Shown here: positions 45,401-56,614 of the stretch, piece by piece
Layout: every line of letters begins with the position of its first letter
How positions within the stretch are numbered: position 1 is the stretch's first letter
Assembly: GCF_000091045.1 (NCBI RefSeq)
Contig: NC_006691.1
Coordinates: forward strand, 27,501 to 91,500
DNA from: Cryptococcus deneoformans JEC21
Lineage: Eukaryota > Basidiomycota > Tremellomycetes > Tremellales > Cryptococcaceae
DNA length: 64,000 bases
Reading direction: 5' to 3'
Made by a program: the position numbers and the translations under genes
Notes under the pieces: model-generated
What the model saw: only the letters and a program-made list of their open reading frames with translations
The model's database searches: none
What the model was told of the DNA's origin: nothing

Positions 45401-47960
45401 TAATCTATAAGTGAAACCCATAGGCTCCACGCAGACAGGACATGTTACATCTCCATCTCTGTCATCTTCTGTTGACACGAGAGCCAATTGCTGGACCGAT
45501 TGTGTCATTTTGTAGGTCCCTGCGAGGTTCGGTGATGATCTCGAGCTGTTGATCACAGAAGAGTCAAAACGCTCAAGTCGACGAGGTGCTTGGGGAGAAA
45601 GGAAAGTTTCCTTTGCCGTTGGCAGTGAGGCGGGTTGGGAAAAGGATGCAAATGGATGAGATGATTGAGAAGACTGCTTGGAATGGGCAGAGTTGATGGT
45701 TTCGTGTTGAGAGTTAGAACGTTCGCGGGAAAAATAGTTGGAAGTAGGCTTGCTTCTGTTGACAGAATTGGTCGACGCGGACTGTGTGAGAGGGGATCGA
45801 CGTTTCACGTCAAGAGGCTTGGTAATAAACTCGTCTCTGATCTCTTCGATAACGGTGTTGTCTTCCTCCACAACGGTCGCGATGGCAGATCGCTCGGCAA
45901 TATGCCACTGTTGGTGGCTTGGTAATGAAGAACCAACAGTAGTGTAGGAGCACACTGAACTACCGCTAGACCCAGAAGCTGCGGTCGACCTCGAGTTGGG
46001 AGAAGCGATGGATGAGTTGGCGTAGGACTGCGGAGGCGAGATAGCGATGGTATCGGCGGTGTCGTTTTGGGACGAGAAGGACGAGGGAAAGGTCCGTGTG
46101 GAATAGGGCACGGAGGGTTGCAGTCTGTGCTGGGAGGGCTGCGAGCTCGGTGGCAAAGGTATGGGAGAAGAGCCTAAAGGCAAGAGGATGGTCAGTAATG
46201 AAAGGGATGAATAACAATTGATGGACGGGTAGGTGCTTTGAAGGATCGAAGTGGAAATGCAAGTGTGGAATGTATAGGGAGGAATGAGATGTGTATGAGG
46301 AACGAGATGCGTATGTATCCAAACAATAAGCAAACAATAACAAACGTACCTTGCCATCCCCTGGGCATCGCGCTATGTAGCAACTTAACCTGCGGGTCGC
46401 TATTGTTCTCTACAGCTGGCAAAGATGTACTTTGAAAATCGCCTATTGTCCTCTGAGATGCGTGATGTTTGTCGACAACCGCCGATACTGTCTCTGGAGA
46501 CAACAACTTCAGCAATTTTTTGTTTGCGGAAGGAGGTGTATGTGTGTTTGGGGCGGTTGGTGTATTCGGCGTGAGCAGGATCGGTGGCAAAAGCGAGGAC
46601 GGCAAGGACGGAGATGTGTCGGTGATGGGCGTCTGAGGAGGGAGACAGCTTTCCTGACTGGATTGTGAGTCTGCAGAAGGAGGTGTCGATGGCAGACCTC
46701 GAGATGGCGAGCGGGCGTAAGTCTTTCTTCCCTCCTCGCCCTCAGAATCGGAGCTGCTGCTGTCCCCCTCCCCGCCTTCCTTGGGTAAAAGGAGCAACGG
46801 AGGTCCTAACCCGGCTAGACCGCGCACAGACTTTCTTCTTCGATTGCCGTTACTTGGAGGCCTGGGAAATCGTGGAAGCGTACCCAAATCACCCCATTCT
46901 TCTGCTGTAGACATTGTTGGTGAGCTGGGTCCAATGAACGACCTCTCTCCACTATCCTGTGGACGCTGGACAATGCTGCCCAAACTTTGCCCCTCACCAT
47001 CTCGTCTATCTCCGCCACTAACCTTGCATGCCTCGTCTTTAGCCAGTACTGAAGTTCGTGACGACCCCCGCTTGGCGTTGCTACTCTCTCTCGAACTTAG
47101 AGACAACGCCCTCCTCAATCCTCGCCAAGGACTACCAGGCTCCCGGCCGTTCGATCTGGTGGGGGAGACGGGTGTGTGAGGAGAAGCAGGTGGGCTCTCG
47201 CCATTATTGATGGCAGATTCACATGGGCCAAAGGGGGATGCTCGGGGCATGCTGATGGTGCTGATGATGGATGACGATGTGTTTGATCGGCGTACAGTTG
47301 AAGGTGATGAAAGTGACGGAGCTGAAGATCGCCGTTTCCGGATGCTTTTTGTCCGAGCCCGCTTTGCCTGGGCGATGAGAGCTTGTGCTGAAAGTGCCGT
47401 AGTGGTGGGATCGTTTGAAGAATAAGAGGCGCTAGCGTGAAGAGCTTGTGCGGTCTCGATAGACGGCGTAAAGTCAAGATAGCTGACGCTCAGACGATGT
47501 TTCTGGCGATGGCGATGGCCGATAGCAGTAAGAGGTAAGGGAGGGTGACGGAAAGTGGGAGGCGGCTCGTGCACACTGGATGGAAAGGGAGGTTGAAATT
47601 TTTTGGGTGTGTTGCTTGTGTGTGAAGGGTGTGTGGGAGGAAAAATGAAAATCAATGATGAATCTGAACTCTGAGTGGTCAAAGACGCTTGGCTGCTTGT
47701 CGCAAACTCTCTTGAACTGATCAAAAGAACCAAAGACGTAAGCACTCGGTTCATGTTGACCCGGACCCTTAAGAGGAAAAGAAGACGTACCCTTCTTCAG
47801 AGCCCGAGCAAACACCGCTATCGGTTTCAAACGATATCATTATAGTCTCCTTACCATATATCCCGACTTCTTCTTCTTGAGAGACCTCCTCTATTGAAGA
47901 TGACGGAGAGCCAGAGTCGTTTCCATTTACCATCTGTGGTATGTTGACAGGCCAGATCAT
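42474..47960 (-). CDS. FAR1: Far1-type RING-PH-vWA scaffold protein
   Basis: Very large scaffold of about 1,690 residues; basidiomycetes are reported to have one Far1-like protein with RING, PH and vWA modules that serves pheromone signalling and polarity. The ATG is at 47960 (MIWPVNIPQM). Six exons are read; the last ends RSLSERTYCA...QSRFQ with TAA at 42474-42476. After about 760 disordered, Ser/Pro-rich residues a RING finger appears: VTCPVCVEPM...VPECGHALHE and, over the splice, CF...CGVCRQPM. A PH-like domain follows (LRLFDILTVRKGSL, FQVYLFQDALVCA, KGRIYLRHVSRVL, ETWRATINRLI). The vWA domain (PIDLVLVLSLPAFTPGQSIP, ISSMVIVSDTTDII, NILVHAVGYGRSHDPS) lacks the DxSxS metal site. Partners by analogy: Cdc24, G-beta and MAP kinases. 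Confidence 0.85.
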
Positions 47961-49355
47961 TCTTCAGGATCTCTCCAAGTATAGAGACAAAGAGTAAGGA
48001 TCGAGAGAAGGGTCGGAAAAGACGATTGTTCGAAGAACAAAAAGACCCTTTCAAAAGTAGGCAGTTCAAGCCCTACAACAAAGAAGCACGTCTTACAATG
48101 CCCCAATCTACACCGTACTCAAAATAACTTATCATTTCGAAGGGAAAGAGGAAAAATTATGTATGCGAAAAGTCAGTTGATCTATTGTCTTTTGTCTTAT
48201 TGTTCGAAGTTTGCGCCAAAGCAAATGGTAGATCGGCAGTGTCAGAGAACAATAAGAACGGTGAACAGTTCGGCATTCGGATTCAGGGTCCGCAAAGCAC
48301 CAAAGTGTCAATTTAAGGCACAAAAGACCAGCCATTCGCGAAGGTGATGCTTATTTTTTGCCGAAGATGATGCCAGCTGCAGCAGTAGCAGCAGGCAAAA
48401 TTAAATGCGTATCTCCTCCGTGTCATTCTTCTTTCTTGTGCCTTCTGCCCTTTTGTTCTCTTGCCTGCTGTTTTTCTATATCGCTTCTCAACAAAGGTAA
48501 CTACGGCTGAAAAACCAGAAGCCAGAAGTCAGAGAGGGGAAAGTATTTCGGACACCCCCCCTCCTTCTACTTTGGGTAATTTTGACAGAGCGGCCGAGAG
48601 ATAACACTATGGGACCCCTGTAGGGGCATCCTCGAGTCCCTTGTGCCAGTTTTTTACGTAACTAGCTCAGATGATATTGTCGCCAAAATGTCGCGTGTGC
48701 CAGACCGCAACACGGTGTAGTGCAATGGGCCTACGGCCATGTCACATCACTTCGAGCACCCACTTATCAACATGACGGAGGTTACCGCAGGGATCAAGAG
48801 CGGAGTAGAGCCGTTGCTGAAGTGGGATACCTTATTACTTTTACTTTCTTTTACTTAGTTCACTCTGGGTACTTAGTCCATTCTAGGCTAGCTATCTATG
48901 ATGTTCTCCTTAGATATAATCTATCTTCGTATATGCAGCCTTATAGGCAGACGCTTTATAGCGCAAGTACAGCAGGACTGTATCAGCAACACCAGCCAGC
49001 TCGACATGAGACCCGAGCTTAACTAATCGTTACCACTATACCACTATACCAATCTATCACCAGATACATAGGGTACTTCCATCGTATGTACTATGACCAC
49101 CACAGCCAAACCTTCGGGAGGCTATATTCCCTAGCAGCCTTTACAGTCGTACAGTCCGTCATCAGCCTTGGATATCATGGGTGGAGGCCGACGGAACCTA
49201 ATGGAAGCATATCCGTAGGAGACTTTAGGGGTTTACGCTACAACGGCAAAAGCAACGAGCAACAAACGCGTTTTCCCTAATAACGCGCCTCCTTTTTGCT
49301 GTCGTTTAAATACTTTTCATCCTCCTAAGAAACTTATAACGTATTCGAAAACACC
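47961..49355. other. Long intergenic region, possible LTR-like remnant
   Basis: About 1.4 kb. Left part is the FAR1 5' flank, with a poly-C tract near 48555-48563. The stretch 48740-49080 has the look of a worn solo LTR (TGTCACATC... start, ending in CCACTATACCACTATACCAA and ATCACCAGATACA), but I found no target-site duplication and no paired copy, so this is tentative. Confidence 0.3.
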
Positions 49356-50237
49356 ATGACTTCGATTGATTTAGGCCCTTCGGATCCTCCTTCTCCCCAA
49401 CTCAGTATCTGCCCACCTTCTCCTATTATCCGCGTCCCAGAGGCCGAAATATACTCGGGACATCAATCAATAGTGGCGTTTAATTTTGATGAAGGTAATA
49501 TCCATGCCATGGAAGGTTCGGATTCATCGGAAGTCCCCAATATGGCTGACGAAGAGAATAGCGAGGATGACATTATCCAGGCTCCCATTGACTCCCTCAA
49601 CGACGACGAGATGATCTCTACCCCTGGGCTCGACGAGCAAGCGTACCAACAATCTAAAGACGAGTGTAGAGGCGCTGTCCAGGCTTACGCCGCCTCACAA
49701 GGCTTCGCTGCTGTTGTTAGGCGGAGCAAAAGGAAGAAGCCAACGAAAACTCACAAGACGGCAGAGAATTGATACAATACTTGTGCATCTTTGGAGACGA
49801 GTATGAGGTGTGTTGCATATATTCCCAATACTTTTGTTCGCGTATGTTCCTTCCTTCTTTCTGTCTCTTTTGTAATCGTGCTGATATAAATGTTTAGTTG
49901 AAAGGCTCTATATCCCGCGTTGCCTTGAAGCTTCTTGCTGAACAGTTAAGTTTGGCCAAACGATATATGGACGATTACGCTGGAGGTGTTGATGACTTCG
50001 AACAATCACACCCGTGCAGTGGCTCTTTCACAACATCCCATGGATTGCCCTGTGCGAATGGATGATGAAACACACAGATTCCATTCAGCTGGAAGCTCCG
50101 CCCGATTCAGGCTCAGGTGTAACATTTGTCGCACATCCCTGAATGAGGAACAGTCAAGGAGGTACATTGCCTCCTTGATTGAGAGTGGAGATGTGCCAAG
50201 GAGGGTCATTGGATTACGAACACCTACTCCAAGGTGA
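49356..50237 (+). pseudogene. Decayed, internally deleted Mutator-like (MULE) transposase
   Basis: The first frame (ATG at 49356) has an acidic N terminus and then DECRGAVQAYAASQGFAAVV with RRSKRKK, the start of the FAR1/WRKY-type DNA-binding domain of MULE transposases. It stops with TGA in the basic stretch. After an intron-like segment (GTGTGT...TTTAG, 49808-about 49900) the frame LKGSISRVALKLLAEQLSLA leads to HPCSGSFTTSHGLPCANG, which matches the conserved end of MULE transposases (C..F....GLPCAH); then TGATGA stops. QIPFSWKLRPIQ follows in the same frame. The central catalytic part is missing. Hence a non-autonomous relic with several disruptions. No terminal inverted repeats were identified. 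Confidence 0.65.
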
Positions 50238-50679
50238 AAGAAGATACATAAAAAGCTTTTAGTTTATATCAGCTTTGTTCGACAAAAAAGCATCTTGAAA
50301 AAGTCGCCACCGGGTTTCGGCATCGCAAACAGATGTAGAACTGGCTGGTGTGCGAAGGATGAGTCAGCAGGGCTTGAGGTGAAAGGTATATAAGACAGTA
50401 GTTTTCCGTAGTTTTAGATACCTGTCGATCCACTATTGTTGTCCTCTCCAAGTACCTTTCATCTACTTACGCTATCCTCTTCCGGCATTGGTCTGGCTGT
50501 CTGCTAAAAGAGACTCTCAGATCATTTTTGTCCCTAACCTGTTGAAGGCTATCGCCAGAAGAGGATAGTCCCCTGACAACCATGTTCATCCTAACTGGCG
50601 TCTCCGCTCTGCCGTAAGTCTCATCAAATTCCTTGATCATATTAACGAACTTGTTGGCACCCCAGATACATCTGTCATA

Positions 50680-51173
50680 GGCTGGATAATGTATTTGACT
50701 TACCCAAAGTAGAAGGAGGGGGAGTGTCCCAAAAAAATAGGGGTGTGTGTCCGAAATAGTTCCCGTACGGGAAAAAGAATCCAAACGATGTGGATGTGCC
50801 ATTGCCGAGTTTGACAGCAAACGATAGTGAATCCGAAGACGAGGATACACTGTTGGGGGATGACGAGAATTGGAATGAGGTTTTCAGTACAATTAATATC
50901 ACTGCTGAACAAAAGGCGCAGATGGAGAGACGGAAAGCGCAATTGGCCGCCATCAGGGAGATTGCCAACGGTAGTAGCGATGATGAGGGTGGGAGCGATA
51001 TAATAGTAGTGATTTGGAAACGCGCGCGAAGCGACGAGCGATGGCGAGCTCCGAGCCTGGAGTGCCTTTTTTCGATGGGAGTGACAGTGATGAATATGAC
51101 GAGCCCATGGTGACGCCATCGGCAATGGTGAGTGGAAGAGTCATAGGCCCAGATGAGGACGATGAGAATTAAT
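50680..51173 (+). pseudogene. Frameshifted gene remnant with acidic C terminus
   Basis: A frame with SLTANDSESEDEDTLLGDDE and ITAEQKAQMERRKAQLAAIR runs to about 50995. A one-base shift then gives SSDLETRAKRRAMASSEPG and SDSDEYDEPMVTPSAMVSG, ending GPDEDDEN with TAA at 51171-51173. Both pieces are clearly coding-like and in order, but no intron joins them. It lies next to the MULE relic and may derive from a transposon or a dead host gene. Family not recognised. Confidence 0.5.
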
Positions 51174-52788
51174 TGAGAGAGATGCTATCTTGTCCACCCT
51201 ATTGTAATCTTCTTGCAGTGCATGCACTTGTGGAGACTTTGAAAGCAAGGAACGGCTGTGAACCGTCATCATTTTGTTGCCTGTCTGGTTATCACAACAC
51301 TTCCTAAACCAGACAGTTATTAATCGATCCTCTCAACACGTGTCATGGATGTCATGCCGGTCAGCGAAACCATTCGGAGCCTCAGCTTGAGGAAGATGTT
51401 GAACAGTGGAGGGATGGAAGAAGGATAGTTTAGCCTGGACGTAACAGCGAGGATCCGGACAAAGAGAGGCGGACTGATGTCACTCTTTTTTAAAAGGGAC
51501 TGATCAGTGGAAAAGGAAAAGAAGTCGTACCAAGTTCGGAGGTTAGTCACACCCATAACTCCGGAGTAGAATGATAGGAACGGGTACGAATGTTCAAGAT
51601 GGGGCTAGCCTTCGTTCATCGAGGAAGCGGTGTTGACAGGAGATGTACCGATATACGTCAGAGAAGACGACGACTACAGAAATGGGGGATGCTTCCATCT
51701 GGCCGAAGGACGATCGAATGGTATTGTGACGAACGATGAAAAACGACGGGAATGGAAAGGATGTGAATGGGTATTAATGTGACCAGTGGGGACGAAGCAG
51801 AAGAAGGGGTGATCCCCTGCTTCCTACCTGGGAAGAAGTAAGAACAAGAAAGGAGATACGAATGATAAAATAATATGACAACGAAGTCCAGTCTTCGAAC
51901 ACTTATCCGCCTTGACTTTACGTTTGCTCCCAAGTTCCAAGTTTCCACGGAAACGTAAAACGCGACGCGTCAAAAGATAAAAAGGTTCCAGATCGCCCCA
52001 AGCTCCAAGGCGCCAAGCCCCAAAGGAGAGGGAAATGGAACTACCGGAAGCAGGAATTCCCGGTCGGTCGGACGGTTTGTCGCCAGTCTCCGCGTTTTCC
52101 CTTTATTTCCCCCCCCGGCGACGCGCACATGGTGCCCCGGTGACATAAGGTTATTTTAAATCTCCCCAATTATTTTGAACCGCGAGTTCCCCGACGTCCC
52201 CAACGGATCCTGTTCCAGCAAAAAAGTCGTCGTGTCCTTCGAGCGCTTTGTGTATGCGCATACACCGCACATCAGTATTCCAGGACACTGTGCAGTGGAA
52301 TGACGGTATATATATCCTCCCCCACTCCCGCTCAGCAGAGAGTGAATCGAAGTTAGCTGTACTTTGTGAGAGAACCGAGTGAGTTATCCTTTCAGAGAAG
52401 GAATGAAGAAAGCAAAAGCTAACGCGAGTTGGCAGAGAGCTAAACGAAACGGAACCCGTTATTACCGACATACAGAGCCAAAAAAGTTCAAATACATATC
52501 CGCAACCAATTCCACAACCCACAACCCATCCACTGCATTTCCAACTTGTCACATACTGCATAACCTCCCAACTACCCACTTTACATCCACACATATTGCG
52601 CTCTACGCCATTGCACCAATTTAGATTTGTGAGTGACTACCGGTAACAGTAACATTGCGGGGAACCTGACTCAGCACAGACTATCCCCGCTCTTTAGTGA
52701 CTAGCCATCCATCCGTCCACAACCCATCCATCACCTATCCACCTCTTGCAGTGGAAACCACTCGTACAATACACATTTAATAACCAAA
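51174..52788. other. Intergenic region and long 5' leader of next gene; TATA box at 52307
   Basis: No convincing gene in 51174-52140. TATATATAT at 52307-52315 is a good TATA box. Transcription from it would leave a leader of about 440 nt before the ATG at 52789, with GTGAGT donor-like sites near 52379 and 52631 followed by CAG acceptors, so the leader may be spliced. Confidence 0.45.
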
Positions 52789-53565
52789 ATGTCATTCAAT
52801 CTCGTTCCATCTCCGCCTCGACTCTCCGGCCCATCCTCCTCCCTTGATCATACCTCGAGGCACGACGACAACTTTTCCTTTTCCGAATTCCCCGAGTTTC
52901 CCGATTTCGCATCTCGCTCCAAAAGTGGAGAAAGAAGGGAAAGCGGATCTTCATCTTGTGATAGCTGGAGTTTAGGGTCTTCGCCTACGGATGAATGTGA
53001 TGCTGAGAGATCGCCAGAGCGGAAGGGGAAGAGAGTGTTGAGTGATGGTGTCGAAGACGGAAAAGCGGAAGAAGATGGTGATGGTGATGAACAGGGTATT
53101 CACAGTTCACCACTCCTCAATTCCGCGTCGCCTTCCCTCCGTCCTCGTCCGACGCTTTCACGTTTTACCTCTGATCCCGGCCGTTCTTCCGTCTCCCACT
53201 CCCAATCCCATTCCCACTCCCATACGTTTGCGCCGGTCCCACCACAGCGAGCTGTCCGCCCGAGAGGTCTTACCCCCCTCACCCCTCTCACGCCTTCCAT
53301 TCCTTCCTCTTCCCATCCCACGTCCTCTGGGATCAGCCCCGCCTCATCGCACCCGCACCGACCATCTGGCCTTCCCAAATCCCAACCCCTCTCCCGCGCG
53401 CTTTTCGCGCGTATGGCCGACACACCGCACTCGGGCATGAGTCTCGGTATCGCCGCTAACGGGTCAAAAGGAAAAGGAAAAGGACAAAAGATTATCGTAC
53501 CCACGAAGAGTTTTAGGACGAGTTTTACGCTGGACATGACGGCGAGTGAATTGGCTAGGCGATAA
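52789..53565 (+). CDS. Disordered Ser/Pro/His-rich protein
   Basis: Single exon of 258 residues starting MSFNLVPSPPRLSGPSSSLD. Highly Ser/Pro-rich with SFSEFPEFPDF, an acidic patch EDGKAEEDGDGDEQG, a SHSQSHSHSHT repeat, and a TPLTPLTPSIP repeat. The last third is basic (NGSKGKGKGQKIIVPTKS) and ends SFTLDMTASELARR. No domain. It may be a regulatory or stress-linked protein given the strong TATA box and long leader; that is inference only. Confidence 0.65.
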   Translation: MSFNLVPSPPRLSGPSSSLDHTSRHDDNFSFSEFPEFPDFASRSKSGERRESGSSSCDSWSLGSSPTDECDAERSPERKGKRVLSDGVEDGKAEEDGDGDEQGIHSSPLLNSASPSLRPRPTLSRFTSDPGRSSVSHSQSHSHSHTFAPVPPQRAVRPRGLTPLTPLTPSIPSSSHPTSSGISPASSHPHRPSGLPKSQPLSRALFARMADTPHSGMSLGIAANGSKGKGKGQKIIVPTKSFRTSFTLDMTASELARR

Positions 53566-55050
53566 GCCCAGAGCACGAAAAGGGAAAGATTACGAATATT
53601 ATGTTGGACGGACAAAAGCATGAGCGCCTGCATAAAGACTACTTTCTGGGATATTAGCAGTTTGGAAACGAAGATTTATCAGCTTCTTTTTGTGTGTACA
53701 TAGCTATTCCACTCGCAATTCAGTTTATATGTAACAGAGGAGATGGAAGAGAACTAGTGTAATAGCCCCATTTGTTTTTGCTTGTAGATGTAGAATTTGC
53801 ACCCCAACCAATCACTCCGGTTCAAGGAAGATTTGGGGAGTTGAGATGGATATATCATCGATATTTAAATCATCGAGGAGATGTAGAATGTGGTTTTTCA
53901 CCGCAACTCGACAGCTCGATCGAGATAGCCAATATTTAACGCCAAAAGGTAGTTGAATGGTGTAAGGTGACGAGAACTGAAACAAGGAGAAAGAAGCAAA
54001 CCAGCAGGTTGTAGTATAGGTTGCTGGCATATTCCGGCAACAGCAAATATTTATACGATAGCTTTTTTCTCAAAGGTCCAGTGTTGTGAAAAAAGTTCCA
54101 GCATCATCAATTTATTTGGCCATTTTGATTAAGCCGCTGTCGGAATGATGAAGACCCCGCCGGCCGTGGGTGCGGTACGAATAATTTGGAGATGGTGGAG
54201 ATGATTTGTAGCGGATAATAATAGTGGTGTATGCGGGATTACGATGAAGGTGAGGATGAGGATAGGATAGGGAAGGGGGGCGCATCTCCTCGCCACCTCA
54301 TTCCCTCGCCTCGTCAGTCTGCATTTTCTTCGCATACCTTCCACCATCCCCCGCCCCAAAACAGCAGAGAGGCTTCGTCGTACGTCCTCCGGTTAAGAGA
54401 CCATTGGTTCTCAGGTTCATCCTGTCGGAAGTCGGCCATTCCATGTGGCTCGAATGTTGAAAGCAGGAGGAAAAGGTCTAGTGGACAATTTCAATGATTA
54501 TTCCCGATGACAGGGAGGACAGCGGACAGTTGATGTTTGAGCATGATTGGGTTTGAGGCTGATTTGTGCAGCATCTGGGTGACGTGCTCGGATGACTGGA
54601 TAGCTGGAAAGGTCAAGGATGGGGAGCAAGAAGACAGACACATGGTTCATTGCCTCTGTGCGTCCACATGACGGCCGTCTGTCATAAGATGGTAAATCCA
54701 TCCCGAGCGAAGTGAGCACTCTGTCTCTACAAACCCACCCAGCGTTGCTGACAACGGTATAGTGTGTCTTATCCTCTTTTGCTCATACAATACATCCTTT
54801 TCATGTCGGCTCTGATGTTCGTATAGGGCTTTTGCATGGTATATCCTGTAAGCGATTGAAACTACCAGCGTAAAAAGTTCCTAATCGCTTTTGCGTGGTG
54901 ATTTACACTTCGCGCAGATAAACCCAGTAAAGGAGTCACACGTTTCAGTTCAATCAGAGTCGAACGAGGGATTTGAGTGAGTCGTTCGGTGGCATGCAAG
55001 TTGCGAGTTGAGAGTTGCTAGTTGCAATCACTGACGGTTTACTGATTTAG
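53566..55050. other. Mostly non-coding; weak 72-residue frame on minus strand
   Basis: An ATG frame at 54030-53812 (MPATYTTTCWFASFSLFQFS, ending STPQIFLEPE) is open but unsupported. Frames at 54231-54719 look random. The right end, about 54880-54985, may hold an upstream exon of the degenerate Cys-rich gene, ending at a GTGAGT donor. Confidence 0.35.
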
Positions 55051-56614
55051 CTTTGTGGACGAGCGCCTACTCAGAATGGGGTGTGCGAGAGATTTATAAG
55101 AACGGTCAAGGAGATGGCGGAGTGCATGTTAGCCTTGTCAGAACTTGGACATCGTTATTGGGATTATGGAACGAAGTAGGCCTCGGTAAGCGCGCACGTG
55201 CGTTGAGGGCTTCATGCGTTGCGGTATAGCATCTCCCGAGCAATTTGGCTTCGGATGGAACCATGAGATTCAACGCCCCATGGCGGATGACATGGTTCGG
55301 AATTCGGTATGTGCTCAATGTATCTCCCTCTGTATTCCCACGAGGTGTTTATCGGTAATCTCATGTAGCTGGAAAAGAAATATCGAGTATGGCGATACCG
55401 ACCCGTCAGCAGATGGTGCGCTAGTCATATAACCACAGTTCACCATGCCAATTGCATGTTAACCCCGAGTTATAGGGCGTCTTTTGCTCGAAAGTGCGCG
55501 TGCAAGGGAAGAGATTGTCGCCAAGCTAGACGTTCTGTGCTACCAGGTGAGTACAACTTCCTCTTTTTCCTTCGTATCTGTCTCCTGTGTTCTCCTAATC
55601 TGATCCGATGAACTTCATTCAGTGTAATGCTGTTGTCGCACCCCAAAAACTGCGTGTGCATGTTGGTGCTCACATCCTTGCTCATCACTACCAGATGGGC
55701 ATCCCAAAGACCCAAAAGCCGGTAGGTCATACAAAGTAATGTCAATTTAACCATGCTGATTGTGTTTATTAGGTGGGAAAGCATTATCCTTGTGGTTTTT
55801 GTGGTCGAGAAGGCTGCACCCTCCTCCTAAAGGCCTCCAAAAGCGGGAAAACACCTCAAGCGTCTTCTGATTGTCCAAGATTCCAGCTGTTTCAACGGCT
55901 GAGTGCCTTGAAACCAAAAGAATGCAGCAATGCGCATGTACGCCGCAAAGAGCGCTTGCCGAGACGACGGCAACTATCGAGCCTCATTTCTCAGAAGTGA
56001 GCTCGTAGCCCGAGTGAGTGTCTAATTTCCATTACAGTCTGATACTGATTGCTACAACGGTAATAGGTCCTGCAAGTCCTCAATTTGGGTCCGGCCTCCC
56101 TTAAAAAAGGGAACGGCCATTATGGGGCCCCCACCACTGCCCAAAGATCGAAGGCCACTGCGTCTTCGATCTCCACCATTATGTACGCGTCCTCGCTCGT
56201 GAGTGGGATAACGAAAATTTCACCAAGAGACTTCCACTAACCGGTTTCAACTCGCCGCTCAGGTACATTTTGTTCTCTCCGTGGCTCCGAAAATCGACAA
56301 TGTCGATATAGCCTTACATGATACGGTCTATCATTCCGGCATTTTCTTTTTTCGAAGTCTGAAGGAAGTCGAACAGCAGGCCATCATAGACTTCTATGAT
56401 GGGTAAGTCTACAGGTCCATGGCCTTCCTGTCTGCTTGTTTTCTCTCACTGACTTGGATGGATACCAGCCATGCTCGAGACGACCGGGGAGAAGGGGATG
56501 GGAGGATTAGCAGCATGTGGCAGGATTTGTGGAGGTGGAGGAGGTCGCAGCAGAGGAGGGGGGAGTGATGGTGGGCCGGGGGATGAAATATGTATTAATA
56601 TAACCAATGTATAA
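55051..56614 (+). pseudogene. Degenerate multi-exon gene with Cys/His cluster
   Basis: Clear coding blocks occur in order: ALWTSAYSEWGVREIYKNGQ and GGVHVSLVRTWTSLLGLWNE from 55051; SPEQFGFGWNHEIQRPMADD near 55230; EYGDTDPSADG then RLLLESARAREEIVAKLDVL; CNAVVAPQKLRVHVGAHILA; and KHYPCGFCGREGCTLLLKAS near 55785. Good introns join several (GTGAGT at 55550, GTAGGT at 55720, GTGAGT at 56199). But between 55190 and 55450, and again near 55940, the blocks need frame changes that no splice supplies, and a TAA lies near 56103. The HVGxHI and CGFCG..GC pattern suggests a zinc-binding protein. It sits in the accessory tract beside transposon relics. It may be a dead copy or have unusual splicing. Confidence 0.5.

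Noticed and set aside
48740..49080. Solo LTR
   Set aside because: Terminal sequence is suggestive, but no target-site duplication or second copy was found, so it is only mentioned in the intergenic entry.
51658..51948. 96-codon minus-strand frame
   Set aside because: No motif, no splice partner, no promoter signal; coding potential not convincing.
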